Assembly (NCBI GenBank): GCA_016342495.1
Contig: JAEIOG010000003.1
Location: 26,800 to 90,799 of the forward strand
DNA from: Phycisphaerae bacterium
Lineage (GTDB): Bacteria > Planctomycetota > Phycisphaerae > Sedimentisphaerales > SM23-30
Length of the DNA: 64,000 nucleotides
Direction: 5' to 3'
Shown here in pieces: positions 38,038 through 48,177 of the stretch. The notes under the pieces were generated by a model that saw only the letters and a program-made list of their open reading frames with translations, did not search any database and was not told where the DNA came from. A program made the translations under genes and the position numbers. Position 1 is the stretch's first letter. Each line of letters begins with the position of its first letter.

Positions 38038-38880
38038 ATGAAAAAAACACTATTAATCATGGCTATCCTAGCGTTCTGCTTCGCAGGAATTGACGTCGCA
38101 GATGCACAATATCAAAATGACCGGGGTGATTCATACCAGAATCAGCCACAATTTGGCGGTCAAGGCCAGGGCCAAGGTGGCCAAGGACGCGGCGGCTATG
38201 GTCGTGGCGGACAACAAGGCCAAGGTCAGCAAGGTGGTCAAGGCGGCATGATGGGTGGCCGTGGTGGACAGATGCAAGGCGGGCAAATGCAAGGTGGCAT
38301 GGGCATGGGTCGTGGCGGTTTTGGAAGAGTAAGCGACGAAGACCTACTAACATTCCTGCAGAAATACGAACCAGAAATGGCAAAAAATTTAGTTATGCTA
38401 AATCAAGAAAATCCAGATGCTTTCAAACAAAAAATGCAATCTCTACAAAGAGTCTATGGCAGAGTTATCATGCAAATGGAACGGGACCCAGAAGCTGGTA
38501 AGCTGGCATTGAAAAAAATCAGATTGACCCTCGAAATTAATGCCATAACCGAAGCCACAGATACTGTTAGCTCCGCAGATAAGGCAAAAATCGAGAAAAA
38601 TGTTGGCCAGATATTTGATATTGTTATTCAAGAAGAACAACAGCGGATTAAGAGCTGGCGTGAGATGGCATCCAACTTCGGTAATCGCGGCGGACAAGAC
38701 CGTGGCGGTAGGGGCCAAGGGCAAGCCCGTGGCGGCGACGCTGATGAGCGTACTAAGAGAATGGAAGAAAGTTTCAAAGACAGAGCTCAACAAATTGAAA
38801 AATGGAGAAAGAATAAAGAAATTATTGTCAAACAACGTGTAGAACAACTTGTCAATAAAGTCGAAGCTTTCCCATGGTAA
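38038..38880 (+). CDS. Secreted protein with Gly/Gln/Arg/Met-rich N-terminus and charged helical C-terminal domain
   Basis: Signal peptide MKKTLLIMAILAFCFAGIDVADA; GGQGQGQGGQGRGGYGRGGQQGQGQQGGQGGMMGGRGGQMQGGQMQGGMGMGRGG followed by a helical Lys/Glu-rich region. Confidence 0.85.
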   Translation: MKKTLLIMAILAFCFAGIDVADAQYQNDRGDSYQNQPQFGGQGQGQGGQGRGGYGRGGQQGQGQQGGQGGMMGGRGGQMQGGQMQGGMGMGRGGFGRVSDEDLLTFLQKYEPEMAKNLVMLNQENPDAFKQKMQSLQRVYGRVIMQMERDPEAGKLALKKIRLTLEINAITEATDTVSSADKAKIEKNVGQIFDIVIQEEQQRIKSWREMASNFGNRGGQDRGGRGQGQARGGDADERTKRMEESFKDRAQQIEKWRKNKEIIVKQRVEQLVNKVEAFPW

Positions 38881-39062
38881 ACACCAACTAAGCTTGAATA
38901 TCTGTAATAACTTAAAAAAAAGGCTCGGCAAACTGTCGGGTCTTTTTTATGCGCAAAAAAATGGCATAAAAACTATAGTTTTTTGTGCATTAAAAAGCTT
39001 TAAAAAGAATATTGGCAATTTAGTGGGTTTTATGGGTATAATAAGGTGAATTTATTAATTTT

Positions 39063-39551
39063 ATGGAAGATCTACAAATGCAATATTCTATTGGGACTAT
39101 GCAAGCAGGTGATATTACTGAAGTTTCAGAGCTAATTTGTGAATCTTATCGATTCCTGGCAGTTAATGACGGTGAAGGCTATACTGAAAAACAACTGAAT
39201 GATTTAATTGAATTGAGAGGTTCAGTTCAAGCGATAAAAGTCCAGTTCTATGAATACCATTGGCTATTAGCAAAATCCAGACAGAAAATTGTTGGCACAG
39301 TGGCATGGAAAGATAATGAAATAGAAAAATTGTATGTTTTACCCAGCGAACATCGAAAAGGAATTGGCAAAAAATTATTTGAAGCGGCAAAAGAGAAAAT
39401 ATCTGATCAGGGATATGAGGAGATGAATCTGAGTTGTTCCGGTTACGGATTACCTTTTTATCATAAGATGGGTATGGAAGTCTATGACTATAAGGTAGTC
39501 AGCGGGCCATTGGCGGGCCATAAGTCTGCCCAACTTAAAATACAATTATAA
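39063..39551 (+). CDS. GNAT family N-acetyltransferase
   Basis: VGTVAWKDNEIEKLYVLPSEHRKGIGKKLFEAAKEKISDQGYEEMNLSCSGYGLPFYHKMGME. Confidence 0.93.
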   Translation: MEDLQMQYSIGTMQAGDITEVSELICESYRFLAVNDGEGYTEKQLNDLIELRGSVQAIKVQFYEYHWLLAKSRQKIVGTVAWKDNEIEKLYVLPSEHRKGIGKKLFEAAKEKISDQGYEEMNLSCSGYGLPFYHKMGMEVYDYKVVSGPLAGHKSAQLKIQL

Positions 39552-39749
39552 TTTAATTTGTCCAAAATATATTTATCGACAAGACTATCTTGAATACAAT
39601 TAGCTCACTTGAAGGGATAAGACACTAGTGGGGTGTCGCTGGCATTCCATGCTGCTGTTGGTGAGTTATCTAAAAAATAAGCGTAATTAATCACAAGCCG
39701 AATATTTGTGCTACTTATCGCTAATGTTCAATTACGAAAAGAGAAAAGT

Positions 39750-40424
39750 ATGGAACCTAAAAAATTTAAACCTACAACACAACAAATGGAAGATGGCCCT
39801 GAGCGGCTGAATAAAATTATGGTTGAGTTGGAAAAGTTATACCCGGACGCAAAATGTGCATTGGTTTATAAAAATCCTTTAGAATTAATGATAGCGACAA
39901 TTCTTTCAGCTCAATGCACTGATGTCCGGGTCAATATTGTAACTAAGGATTTATTTAAGAAATATCACAAAGCCAAAGATTTCGCAGAGGTTGAAATTGG
40001 CGAATTGGAAGAAATGGTAAAGCCAACTGGGTTCTATCGCAACAAAGCCAAGAATATCAAAGCAGCCTGCATTGTGATTCAAGAAAAATATAAAGGTAAG
40101 GTTCCTGGGACACTGGAAGAATTAGTCGAGCTGCCCGGGGTAGGTAGGAAAACCGCTAATGTGGTGCTGGGCAATGCATTTGATGTGCCGGGGATAACAA
40201 CTGATACGCATGTGATACGCTTGTCCAGATTGATGGGTTTGTCATCGAATACCGACCCGGTCCGTCTGGAATATGATTTAATGGATATTGTGCCGCAAAA
40301 GCAATGGACAAAATTCAGTCATATGATGATTTATCATGGCAGAAATATTTGTAATGCTCGCAAGCCAGATTGCGATAATTGTTCATTAAGGAAACATTGC
40401 AGTTTTGGTTTAGAAACCGAATAA
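39750..40424 (+). CDS. nth: Endonuclease III
   Basis: LMIATILSAQCTDVRVN, ELPGVGRKTANVVLGNAF, TDTHVIRLSRLMGL, and Fe-S cysteines CNARKPDCDNCSLRKHC (ORF starts at 39708; Met at 39750 fits better). Confidence 0.97.
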   Translation: MEPKKFKPTTQQMEDGPERLNKIMVELEKLYPDAKCALVYKNPLELMIATILSAQCTDVRVNIVTKDLFKKYHKAKDFAEVEIGELEEMVKPTGFYRNKAKNIKAACIVIQEKYKGKVPGTLEELVELPGVGRKTANVVLGNAFDVPGITTDTHVIRLSRLMGLSSNTDPVRLEYDLMDIVPQKQWTKFSHMMIYHGRNICNARKPDCDNCSLRKHCSFGLETE

Positions 40425-40458
40425 TTAGAAAAATCATACAGGAGTAATAGGAGTAATA

Positions 40459-41448
40459 ATGGTTTATCAGGCAGATAAAAATAGATATGAAACAATGCAA
40501 TATAATAGATGTGGCCGTAGCGGATTAAAGTTGCCGGCGGTATCGCTGGGGCTTTGGCATAACTTCGGTGGGGTTGACACCTTGGAAAATTCACGGGCAA
40601 TGCTGTATCGCGCATTTGACCTGGGAATAACACATTTTGATTTAGCCAACAATTATGGCCCGCCACCGGGTTCTGCTGAAGAAACTTTTGGTCAGATACT
40701 TAAAGATGATTTTTTAAGTTATCGTGATGAAATAGTTATTTCAACTAAAGCTGGATACCTGATGTGGGATGGACCTTATGGCGAATGGGGTAGCAGAAAA
40801 TATTTGATGGCCTCACTGGAACAGTCATTAAAACGTATGGGAATGGACTATGTCGATATTTTTTATTCGCACAGACTTGATCCTGATACCCCTTTGGAAG
40901 AAACAATGGGAGCATTAGCTTCGGCGGTTAAACAAGGCAAAGCTTTATATGCGGGTATTTCCAATTATCCGGCTAAAGAAACCGCACAAGCCGCCGATAT
41001 TCTTAAGAGCATGGGTGTACCCTGCCTGATTCATCAGGCCAAGTATTCCATGCTGAATCGCTGGATTGAAGATGACCTTTTAGATACCCTTGAAGATAAG
41101 CAGATGGGCTGTATTGTATTTTCGCCTTTAGCACAGGGGCTATTGACCAATAAATATTTAGATCATATCCCAGAAAATTCACGGGCAGCTAAACCGCATG
41201 GTTTTTTACAAACAAATGTCATAACTGATCAACTACGCCAACAATTAAACAGCTTACAGGAGATAGCCACCCAACGGGGCCAAAGCCTGGCACAGATGGC
41301 GCTGGCCTGGTCGATGCGTGACAAGCGAGTTACATCAGTTTTAATCGGCGCCAGCAGTGTCGGGCAAATTGAAGATAATGTCGCTATTTTAGATAATATG
41401 GAATTCGAAAAAGAAGAGCTGAACCGGATCGAAAAGATTTTGAAATAG
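40459..41448 (+). CDS. Aldo/keto reductase (YghZ-like)
   Basis: RCGRSGLKLPAVSLGLWHNFG, GITHFDLANNYGPPPGSAEETFG, STKAGYLMWDGPYGEWGSRKYL, DIFYSHRLDPDTPLEETMGAL. Confidence 0.95.
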   Translation: MVYQADKNRYETMQYNRCGRSGLKLPAVSLGLWHNFGGVDTLENSRAMLYRAFDLGITHFDLANNYGPPPGSAEETFGQILKDDFLSYRDEIVISTKAGYLMWDGPYGEWGSRKYLMASLEQSLKRMGMDYVDIFYSHRLDPDTPLEETMGALASAVKQGKALYAGISNYPAKETAQAADILKSMGVPCLIHQAKYSMLNRWIEDDLLDTLEDKQMGCIVFSPLAQGLLTNKYLDHIPENSRAAKPHGFLQTNVITDQLRQQLNSLQEIATQRGQSLAQMALAWSMRDKRVTSVLIGASSVGQIEDNVAILDNMEFEKEELNRIEKILK

Positions 41449-41589
41449 CCTACACTGGTGCATATAAGACTTTTATACTCATAACTATTGAGTTTGTCCA
41501 TTTTACCTGCCTATAAGTTTATATTCGGCAATACTTTAGCATTGGCTCTGCCAGATAAAATCATACCCTTTGGGTATAAGTAAAATACT

Positions 41590-44500
41590 ATGTCCGAAAT
41601 CTTGAAATTATTAGAGAAATCTCTTTTGGGCTATGGCTCGGTTTTCCAATCGGTGATTGACGAATTCAAGCCTGTTGACAAACGCAAAGAGATTGAAGTC
41701 AGCGATTCATGGGGGTCGCTGGACCGGGTATTAGCTGCGCTGATAAGCAAGCAAACCCGCCGTGACATCTTATTTATTACAGGACATATACCCGAAGCCG
41801 ACCGCAGCGAAGATGATCTGGAAACTTTGATGCGCAGGCCGATAGATATTCTGCCTGCCTCGGAATCTGCTGACGGGGTTATTGACCCGGCCAGTGAAAT
41901 AGCATGTCAGCGATTAAAGCTGTGCCGAGAATTATTGTTTGGTCATAAAAAAGATCAGCCGCGTATGATGGTCGCATCAATTTCAGCTTTGATGCAGCCA
42001 GTGCCTGATAAAAAATCCCAGGAAAAAAATTCTTTCAATCTGGCCCAGGGCAGTTCAAAAATTCCATTGGATCAATTAATCGAGATACTGGCCGATCATA
42101 GCTATAACCGCGTTGACCCGGTTGATATGGTCGGAGATTTTGCCGTCCGTGGCGGGATTATCGACATTTTTGCCCCAACCCATGATTATCCGATTCGTGT
42201 GGAATACTTTGGGGATGAAATTGATTCTGTTCGTTATTTTGATCTTGATACCCAAAGGTCAATTACTAAACTTCAACAGATTACTATAACAGGGCTTGTT
42301 TCTACCGGCATTGAGCAGAGCTGTTATTTTACGGATTATCTGGCTAAAGACTGCCTTATCATTATAGAAGATTTTATTGAACTTAGCGAAGTCGGTAAAA
42401 TTACTCGCGATCGAATGATTCGCCCCGAAGCGGTATACCCGGTTGAAGAAATTCTAAAGCAGATTAATAATTTCGATACCCTTTTTATCAATCGTTTTAA
42501 TAGCGGAATTATTGATAAACATTATTCGCTAAACAGCAAAACTATAGGACGTTATGAAAATCGTTCTACTGAGGCATTGGGAGAATTTAGCGATTTAGCC
42601 GAACATGAAGATGCAACTATAATGTTCTTTTGCGAAACGGATGCTCAGCGTCAACGAATGATTGAACTGGTTGAATCTGATATTCGCTCAATGGATAAAC
42701 CCGTCGGAGCAATGCGAAAAGTCAAGCCCGACAAAATCCGCCAGATACCTGATAATTTATTGCTGGAAATTGGCGTTTTACATCGTGGCTTTGACCTGCC
42801 TGATTTCAATCTGCTGATGGTGGGTCATCATGAAATTTTTGGTCAACATCAAATCAGTCGCCGCATTCGTAAAACAAAAAATGTTCAAGCTATCGAAAGC
42901 TTTACCGACCTGGAAAATAATGATCTGGTTGTCCATGTCACCCATGGCATTGGCAAATTCCTGGGCATGAAATTATTGGAAAAGCATGGCCGCAAAGAAG
43001 AATATCTTCATATTGAATATGCCGACAGCGCTTCTATATATGTTCCAGCCAATAAAATCGACCTTGTCCATAAATATGTCGGAGCAGGTGCCAGAGGTGA
43101 TGCAAAACTTTCCAAACTCGGAAGCAAAAGCTGGTACAAACAAAAAGAAAAAGTCAATCAGGCCATTGAAGACCTTGCCAGCGAACTGGTGGATTTGCAG
43201 GCATATCGGGCCAGTATGCCCGGGATTGAATTTCCGCCTGATACCAAATGGCAGATCGATTTCGAGCAGGCTTTTCCGTATCAACCAACCGAAGACCAAA
43301 ACAGCGTCAATATCGAAATCAAAAAGGATATGCAAAGGCGTATACCGATGGATCGACTGCTTTGTGGTGATGTTGGCTTTGGCAAGACAGAACTAGCCAT
43401 GCGAGCGGCATTTAAATCTGCTGAGTTTGGCAAGCAGGTTGCGATACTGGCACCGACGACGATTTTAGCTGAGCAGCATCATCGTTCGTTTATGGAAAGG
43501 ATGGCCGACTTCCCGCTTTGTATCGAAGTTATAAATCGGTTCACTACCGGTAAAAAAGCCAGGGGCATTGTCGAAGCGACCAAAGCCGGACAAGTCGATA
43601 TTCTTATTGGTACCCATCGAATTTTGAGCGATGACATTGAATTTAAGGATTTGGGACTGGTCATCATCGATGAAGAACAGCGTTTTGGCGTTGGGCATAA
43701 GGAAAAACTCAAACAGGTTCGCAAGACTGTTGATGTTCTGACATTAAGCGCTACCCCACTGCCTCGTTCTATGCATATGGCTTTACTGGGCATTCGCGAC
43801 ATTTCATCCCTGACTACCCCACCGATGGATCGCCGCAGCATTGTAACTGAGGTTTGTAAATTTGATGAACGTCGAATAAAACAAATTATCCTCAATGAGC
43901 TTAATCGCGATGGCCAGGTTTATTTTCTGCATAATCGTGTCCATGATATCGAAACTTTTTCTGACCGTATCCGTAAATTAGTGCCCGATGCCCGTATCGT
44001 TGTAGCTCACGGACAGATGCCCAAAAGTAAACTCGAAAAACAGATGCTGGATTTCATTCGTCATAAAGCAGATGTTTTGATCAGCACCACAATTATCGAA
44101 TCGGGTATTGACATCCCTAATGCCAATACCTTAATTGTTCATGATGCCGATCGTTTTGGTTTATCGCAACTGCATCAGTTGCGCGGACGGGTTGGCCGTT
44201 ATAAAAATCGGGCTTATGCCTATATGCTCCTGCCGGAAAAACGCAAAATTAATCCTGAAGCCTTAAAACGATTGAAAACCATTGAAGAATATTCACAACT
44301 GGGCTGCGGTTTCCGTATCGCCCTGCGTGACCTGGAAATCCGCGGGGCAGGAAATATTCTGGGCACCGAGCAAAGCGGCCATATTGATGCTATTGGATAT
44401 GAAATGTATTGCAGACTGCTGGCCTCTGCGGTCAGACGCATCAAAGATGAGCCGGAACCATTTGTTGCACTGACTCATCTGGAATTAAATATCTCCAATA

Positions 44501-44901
44501 ACATTCCACGCAGTTATATCGCCTCCCAGCGGCAGCGGATGGATGCTTATCGGCGTATGGTTACCTGCCAAAATGCTGCCGACCTGGATTTGCTGGAAAA
44601 AGACCTCCTTGACCTCTTTGGCAAGCCACCAAAACCGGTAACTGATCTTTTGCAGATGGCCGAAATCCGTATCCTGGCAACCCCTTTGAAAATTCGCAGC
44701 ATTGTCCAGAAAGAACCTGACCTGATATTTGAACTGGAAAAAGGTGCCCGCTTTGAAGATATATTTGCTAACAGCCCCGGCAGCGTAAGGGTGCCCGATA
44801 AGCATACTGTCCATGTCCGGCTGGGTAAACGTTATTTTGAAACCACATCAACGCTGATGGCAACATTAAGAAATATGCTTAAAAAGTTACAGGAAAACTA
44901 A
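41590..44901 (+). CDS. mfd: Transcription-repair coupling factor
   Basis: DLVVHVTHGIGKFLGM, MDRLLCGDVGFGKTELAMRAAFKSA, DEEQRFGVGHKEKLK, TLSATPLPRSMHMALLGIRDISSLTTPP, IESGIDIPNANTLIVHDADRFGLSQLHQLRGRVGR. Confidence 0.98.
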   Translation: MSEILKLLEKSLLGYGSVFQSVIDEFKPVDKRKEIEVSDSWGSLDRVLAALISKQTRRDILFITGHIPEADRSEDDLETLMRRPIDILPASESADGVIDPASEIACQRLKLCRELLFGHKKDQPRMMVASISALMQPVPDKKSQEKNSFNLAQGSSKIPLDQLIEILADHSYNRVDPVDMVGDFAVRGGIIDIFAPTHDYPIRVEYFGDEIDSVRYFDLDTQRSITKLQQITITGLVSTGIEQSCYFTDYLAKDCLIIIEDFIELSEVGKITRDRMIRPEAVYPVEEILKQINNFDTLFINRFNSGIIDKHYSLNSKTIGRYENRSTEALGEFSDLAEHEDATIMFFCETDAQRQRMIELVESDIRSMDKPVGAMRKVKPDKIRQIPDNLLLEIGVLHRGFDLPDFNLLMVGHHEIFGQHQISRRIRKTKNVQAIESFTDLENNDLVVHVTHGIGKFLGMKLLEKHGRKEEYLHIEYADSASIYVPANKIDLVHKYVGAGARGDAKLSKLGSKSWYKQKEKVNQAIEDLASELVDLQAYRASMPGIEFPPDTKWQIDFEQAFPYQPTEDQNSVNIEIKKDMQRRIPMDRLLCGDVGFGKTELAMRAAFKSAEFGKQVAILAPTTILAEQHHRSFMERMADFPLCIEVINRFTTGKKARGIVEATKAGQVDILIGTHRILSDDIEFKDLGLVIIDEEQRFGVGHKEKLKQVRKTVDVLTLSATPLPRSMHMALLGIRDISSLTTPPMDRRSIVTEVCKFDERRIKQIILNELNRDGQVYFLHNRVHDIETFSDRIRKLVPDARIVVAHGQMPKSKLEKQMLDFIRHKADVLISTTIIESGIDIPNANTLIVHDADRFGLSQLHQLRGRVGRYKNRAYAYMLLPEKRKINPEALKRLKTIEEYSQLGCGFRIALRDLEIRGAGNILGTEQSGHIDAIGYEMYCRLLASAVRRIKDEPEPFVALTHLELNISNNIPRSYIASQRQRMDAYRRMVTCQNAADLDLLEKDLLDLFGKPPKPVTDLLQMAEIRILATPLKIRSIVQKEPDLIFELEKGARFEDIFANSPGSVRVPDKHTVHVRLGKRYFETTSTLMATLRNMLKKLQEN

Positions 44902-44925
44902 AGCTTGCATTTAGCGATTGTAAGT

Positions 44926-45954
44926 TTATTTGGGGCGGGTGAGATTATCTATTGGTCGGGAAAGCATGCCGGCTATCAGCATTGCCGCAGGGGCTGGCAG
45001 CGGAATGGTAGTATAAAATTGCAGAATGATAGTAAGGGCTGCTGCAATGCAAGCGAAAAGGTATTGGCCACGATTAGTGATGGGACGGGAGGCCATGTCG
45101 GCATGAAGGATGAAGGCGGTAAAAATAATCGAACCGGCAAAAATCTCATAAGCCAGGAATGTCACCCACTGGCCAAGTGAAGGATTCATCATAAAGATAG
45201 ACATTTTGCCAATATCTCTACCTGCAGGATCAATAATATTTAATGGGCAAAACACCGATAAAATTGATATGGTCAGGATATATATCACAACAGACCGCCA
45301 ATTTATATAGCCCCGATAAATAAAATATATCCCCATGATAATAAAGAACAAAGATGCCGACTGACAAATGCAGCCAGAGGCATTACCTAAAAGGAAATCA
45401 GACAGATCACCGAATTTTCTTATATTTTCCGCCAGATCAAGATTCTGCATAGATGAAGCAGTGAGATTACGCAAAGTTCCCGAAACAATGAGGATATTAT
45501 CACGAAATAAAATATAGGTAATTGCAGTGCCAAGTAAAGCTGGATGTAAAAAGTAATTTCCCAGTCCGCCAAAAATATATTTACCCAACAGCACAGCGGC
45601 TATTGCAGCAAAAATAGCGATATGCAAATCAACATCGACAGGCAGCATCAAAGCAGCGAGTATACCAAGTAAAGCGGAATGGGCATTAGAACCGAATGAT
45701 TTTTTCCCTGAAATGCGAAGTAATGTAACTTGTGCTAATGCACCGACAAGGCCACAACTAAAAATAATAAAAGCTGATCTAATGCCAAATCTAAAATAGG
45801 CAACAGGCAAGATTAAAACGACAACGATGAGCTGGACGGCCATAATAGTGCTGGCAGTTTCTGGACAACAACGGAAAGGCGGCAGATGACCCTGACAATA
45901 TTTTCTGGATTTGATCATTGGCAACACCTGCTTGACTGGATATTTTTTTTGCAT
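44926..45954 (-). CDS. RnfD/NqrB-like membrane subunit of an ion-translocating oxidoreductase
   Basis: Overlaps an RnfC-like gene; NAHSALLGILAALMLPVDVDLHIAIFAAIAAVLLGKYIFGGLGNYFLHPALLGTAITYILF. Confidence 0.8.
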   Translation of the reverse strand: MQKKYPVKQVLPMIKSRKYCQGHLPPFRCCPETASTIMAVQLIVVVLILPVAYFRFGIRSAFIIFSCGLVGALAQVTLLRISGKKSFGSNAHSALLGILAALMLPVDVDLHIAIFAAIAAVLLGKYIFGGLGNYFLHPALLGTAITYILFRDNILIVSGTLRNLTASSMQNLDLAENIRKFGDLSDFLLGNASGCICQSASLFFIIMGIYFIYRGYINWRSVVIYILTISILSVFCPLNIIDPAGRDIGKMSIFMMNPSLGQWVTFLAYEIFAGSIIFTAFILHADMASRPITNRGQYLFACIAAALTIILQFYTTIPLPAPAAMLIAGMLSRPIDNLTRPK

Positions 45955-47228
45955 TTAACTAGTCTTATGCGCTCATCCAATGGTAAAGATGCCGGGCAAA
46001 CATAGCTGCATGTGCCACACTCGATACATTTAGCTACCCCGATTTTGACAGCCTGATCATATTTTTCATTTTCGGCAAGAGAATGAATCCTCATCGGGTC
46101 GATACCAACCGGGCAGTTTTCAATACAGCGACCACAACGGATACAAGTCCCGACTTGACGAACAGGTTTATCCGCTAATACGATAATCGCCTGGCTCCGG
46201 GTTGTTATCACCGCGGTTTCAGGGTCGATAGCATAGCCTGCCAGAGTTGACTGGGCCGCCACGCATGATATATTTTTTTCTACCTGGGCATAATTAATTA
46301 AATCTTTGACCCCAGTACCAACGGGCACTTGATAATGGCCAGGTTTTTTCACCCCATCGCCACAAACAGTAACGATTCGGTCATAGGGGAGTTGACCAGC
46401 TAAGATCAGCCTTTCTAGCTGCCTTAACATTTGGATATCAAATACCGCACCAATACCAATTTTATTATTAATGTTGCCACTGTTATGTAAAGTTTTAAGT
46501 ATCAAGGCATCGCGACCCTGCGGATATTTTTCGCTGACCGGTACGCATTTAACGTTCCAGGTTTCAGCGGCATTACGATCAATCTCAAAATGATAAGGAT
46601 AGGCCATAATAGCCTCGGAAGCATTGAGCCATTGACGTAAAATCGCCTGAGCGGTGAAAACCTGTTCGGGGAATTTATCCAGAACAACAAGCGAAGCAAC
46701 CAGATCAGGTTCGAGCCCGGTAGCATTAGCAATGACATGGGTAACATTTTGGTTTTTTAATTTACGCAAAAGGCGACTTAGAGGCTGGCCATCAGTTGGA
46801 TTGACAATGCCGCTGCGATCAACGACATTAAGCATCATTTCATTTTGCTTTTGAGAAAACCTTTCAAGTGAGAATTCCGGGCAGGTGCAGCCCTGAATTT
46901 CTTCTGATATGCATTGCAATTGCAAAACAGGTTGGCCGGGACGATATTCAACAAAAGCTTCGCTCTGGCTTTTGACCTGAGCATCGCAAGGGCTGTAAAT
47001 ATAATAGCCATCGCCAGACTGGGCTAATAGCTGGCCGGCTTTGACAATTTCGTCCTGGGCTACAACCGGGCGCATAATTGAGCCATCGCCAATACGCAAA
47101 GGCAAAGCAAGCAAACTGGAAAGTATGCCGGGATTAATGATTTTCAATGGTACAGGCTGGTCTAATAAAGGTAGATACAAGCCACCGGGAAAATCTTTTT
47201 CAATTTTTCTGTAGGTTAATAATCCCAT
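45915..47228 (-). CDS. RnfC-like electron transport complex subunit
   Basis: Two 4Fe-4S motifs CIRCGRCIENCPVGIDPMRIH and CIECGTCSYVCPASLPLDERIRLVK; SLBB-like domain VPVGTGVKDLINYAQ. Confidence 0.88.
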   Translation of the reverse strand: MGLLTYRKIEKDFPGGLYLPLLDQPVPLKIINPGILSSLLALPLRIGDGSIMRPVVAQDEIVKAGQLLAQSGDGYYIYSPCDAQVKSQSEAFVEYRPGQPVLQLQCISEEIQGCTCPEFSLERFSQKQNEMMLNVVDRSGIVNPTDGQPLSRLLRKLKNQNVTHVIANATGLEPDLVASLVVLDKFPEQVFTAQAILRQWLNASEAIMAYPYHFEIDRNAAETWNVKCVPVSEKYPQGRDALILKTLHNSGNINNKIGIGAVFDIQMLRQLERLILAGQLPYDRIVTVCGDGVKKPGHYQVPVGTGVKDLINYAQVEKNISCVAAQSTLAGYAIDPETAVITTRSQAIIVLADKPVRQVGTCIRCGRCIENCPVGIDPMRIHSLAENEKYDQAVKIGVAKCIECGTCSYVCPASLPLDERIRLVKCKKNIQSSRCCQ

Positions 47229-47243
47229 AAGTCAAATCGAGTA

Positions 47244-48176
47244 TCAGTTTTTATTAGTTTTTAATCTTGGATCGATTATTGTTATTTGCGCTGTATTTCT
47301 TAATTCTTTCTGAAGATCAAGCATTCGTTTCCTGATAGTTCTCTGGCGTATTATCTGATCGAGTTGATTTGTTACATTTTCAAATTTTTCAGATGATTTG
47401 GGAATCGCATTCTGCAATTCGAGGATATACCACCATTCGGTTCCATCTTTATCATAAACCTGAAATGAGCGTGACCGCTGGCCAACACTTTTTAACGACA
47501 TAGCATTTTCAACAATATTTTTGTCCAGCTGGGTATCGACCTGGCTGATAGGACCAACGATACCGCCATTAGCCAGTGATTTTTGATCTTGTGAATATTG
47601 TTCGACAAGCAGACCAAAATCCTGGCCATCATTTAATTGTCGCAGAACCAGTCCCATAGTTCTGGGGCTTGCCACCACTATCTGGCGAACGGTGACTTTG
47701 CGACCATACTGACGCTGGAATTCTTCTTCAAGCATAGCATCGGTAACAATAACAGTCTGGTCCACCGAAGCCCGCAGCAAAGCCTGTTTTTTGAGAATAA
47801 GATCATACTGGCTCCGCGATATTGCTCGAGACTTAAGCATATAATTAAATAGAGCCATCTGGTCGAGGCGACTTTTATTGGGAGCAATATCATTTAACAC
47901 CCAGTCAAATTCAAGGCTATACATTTTTTCGTCAGGTATAATATTATTCAATGCAGCATATTGCCTGATTAGTTCCAGATCGATCATATCATCAACAATA
48001 GCTTTGGCATAACTCTTGATAAGAATATCGTCAAGGGTATCACGGTCAAGTGCAGTGCCATTGACTCTTGCAATGGGTAATTTATCCTTTACGTTGACCT
48101 TGCCAGTTTTGTTGGCCTTAAATGGACAGCCAACAAGCATTATTACAGCAATTAAAGATAAAAATATTTTTTTCAT
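47244..48176 (-). CDS. Peptidylprolyl isomerase (SurA/PrsA-like) lipoprotein
   Basis: Lipobox MKKIFLSLIAVIMLVGCP; VTVRQIVVASPRTMGLVLRQLNDGQDFGLLVEQYSQDQKSLANGGIVGPISQVDTQLDKNIVENAMSLKSVGQRSRSFQV. Confidence 0.85.
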   Translation of the reverse strand: MKKIFLSLIAVIMLVGCPFKANKTGKVNVKDKLPIARVNGTALDRDTLDDILIKSYAKAIVDDMIDLELIRQYAALNNIIPDEKMYSLEFDWVLNDIAPNKSRLDQMALFNYMLKSRAISRSQYDLILKKQALLRASVDQTVIVTDAMLEEEFQRQYGRKVTVRQIVVASPRTMGLVLRQLNDGQDFGLLVEQYSQDQKSLANGGIVGPISQVDTQLDKNIVENAMSLKSVGQRSRSFQVYDKDGTEWWYILELQNAIPKSSEKFENVTNQLDQIIRQRTIRKRMLDLQKELRNTAQITIIDPRLKTNKN

Positions 48177-48177
48177 A

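Noticed and set aside
38063-38931. Antisense ORFs opposite the GQGG-rich gene
   Set aside because: Overlap a well-supported secreted protein gene; composition follows the sense-strand codon bias.
39560-39705. Possible ncRNA between the GNAT and nth genes
   Set aside because: Only short imperfect complementarity seen; nothing conserved or strong enough to call.
42973-43896. Antisense and alternate-frame ORFs inside mfd
   Set aside because: Overlap a confidently identified conserved gene; no independent motifs.
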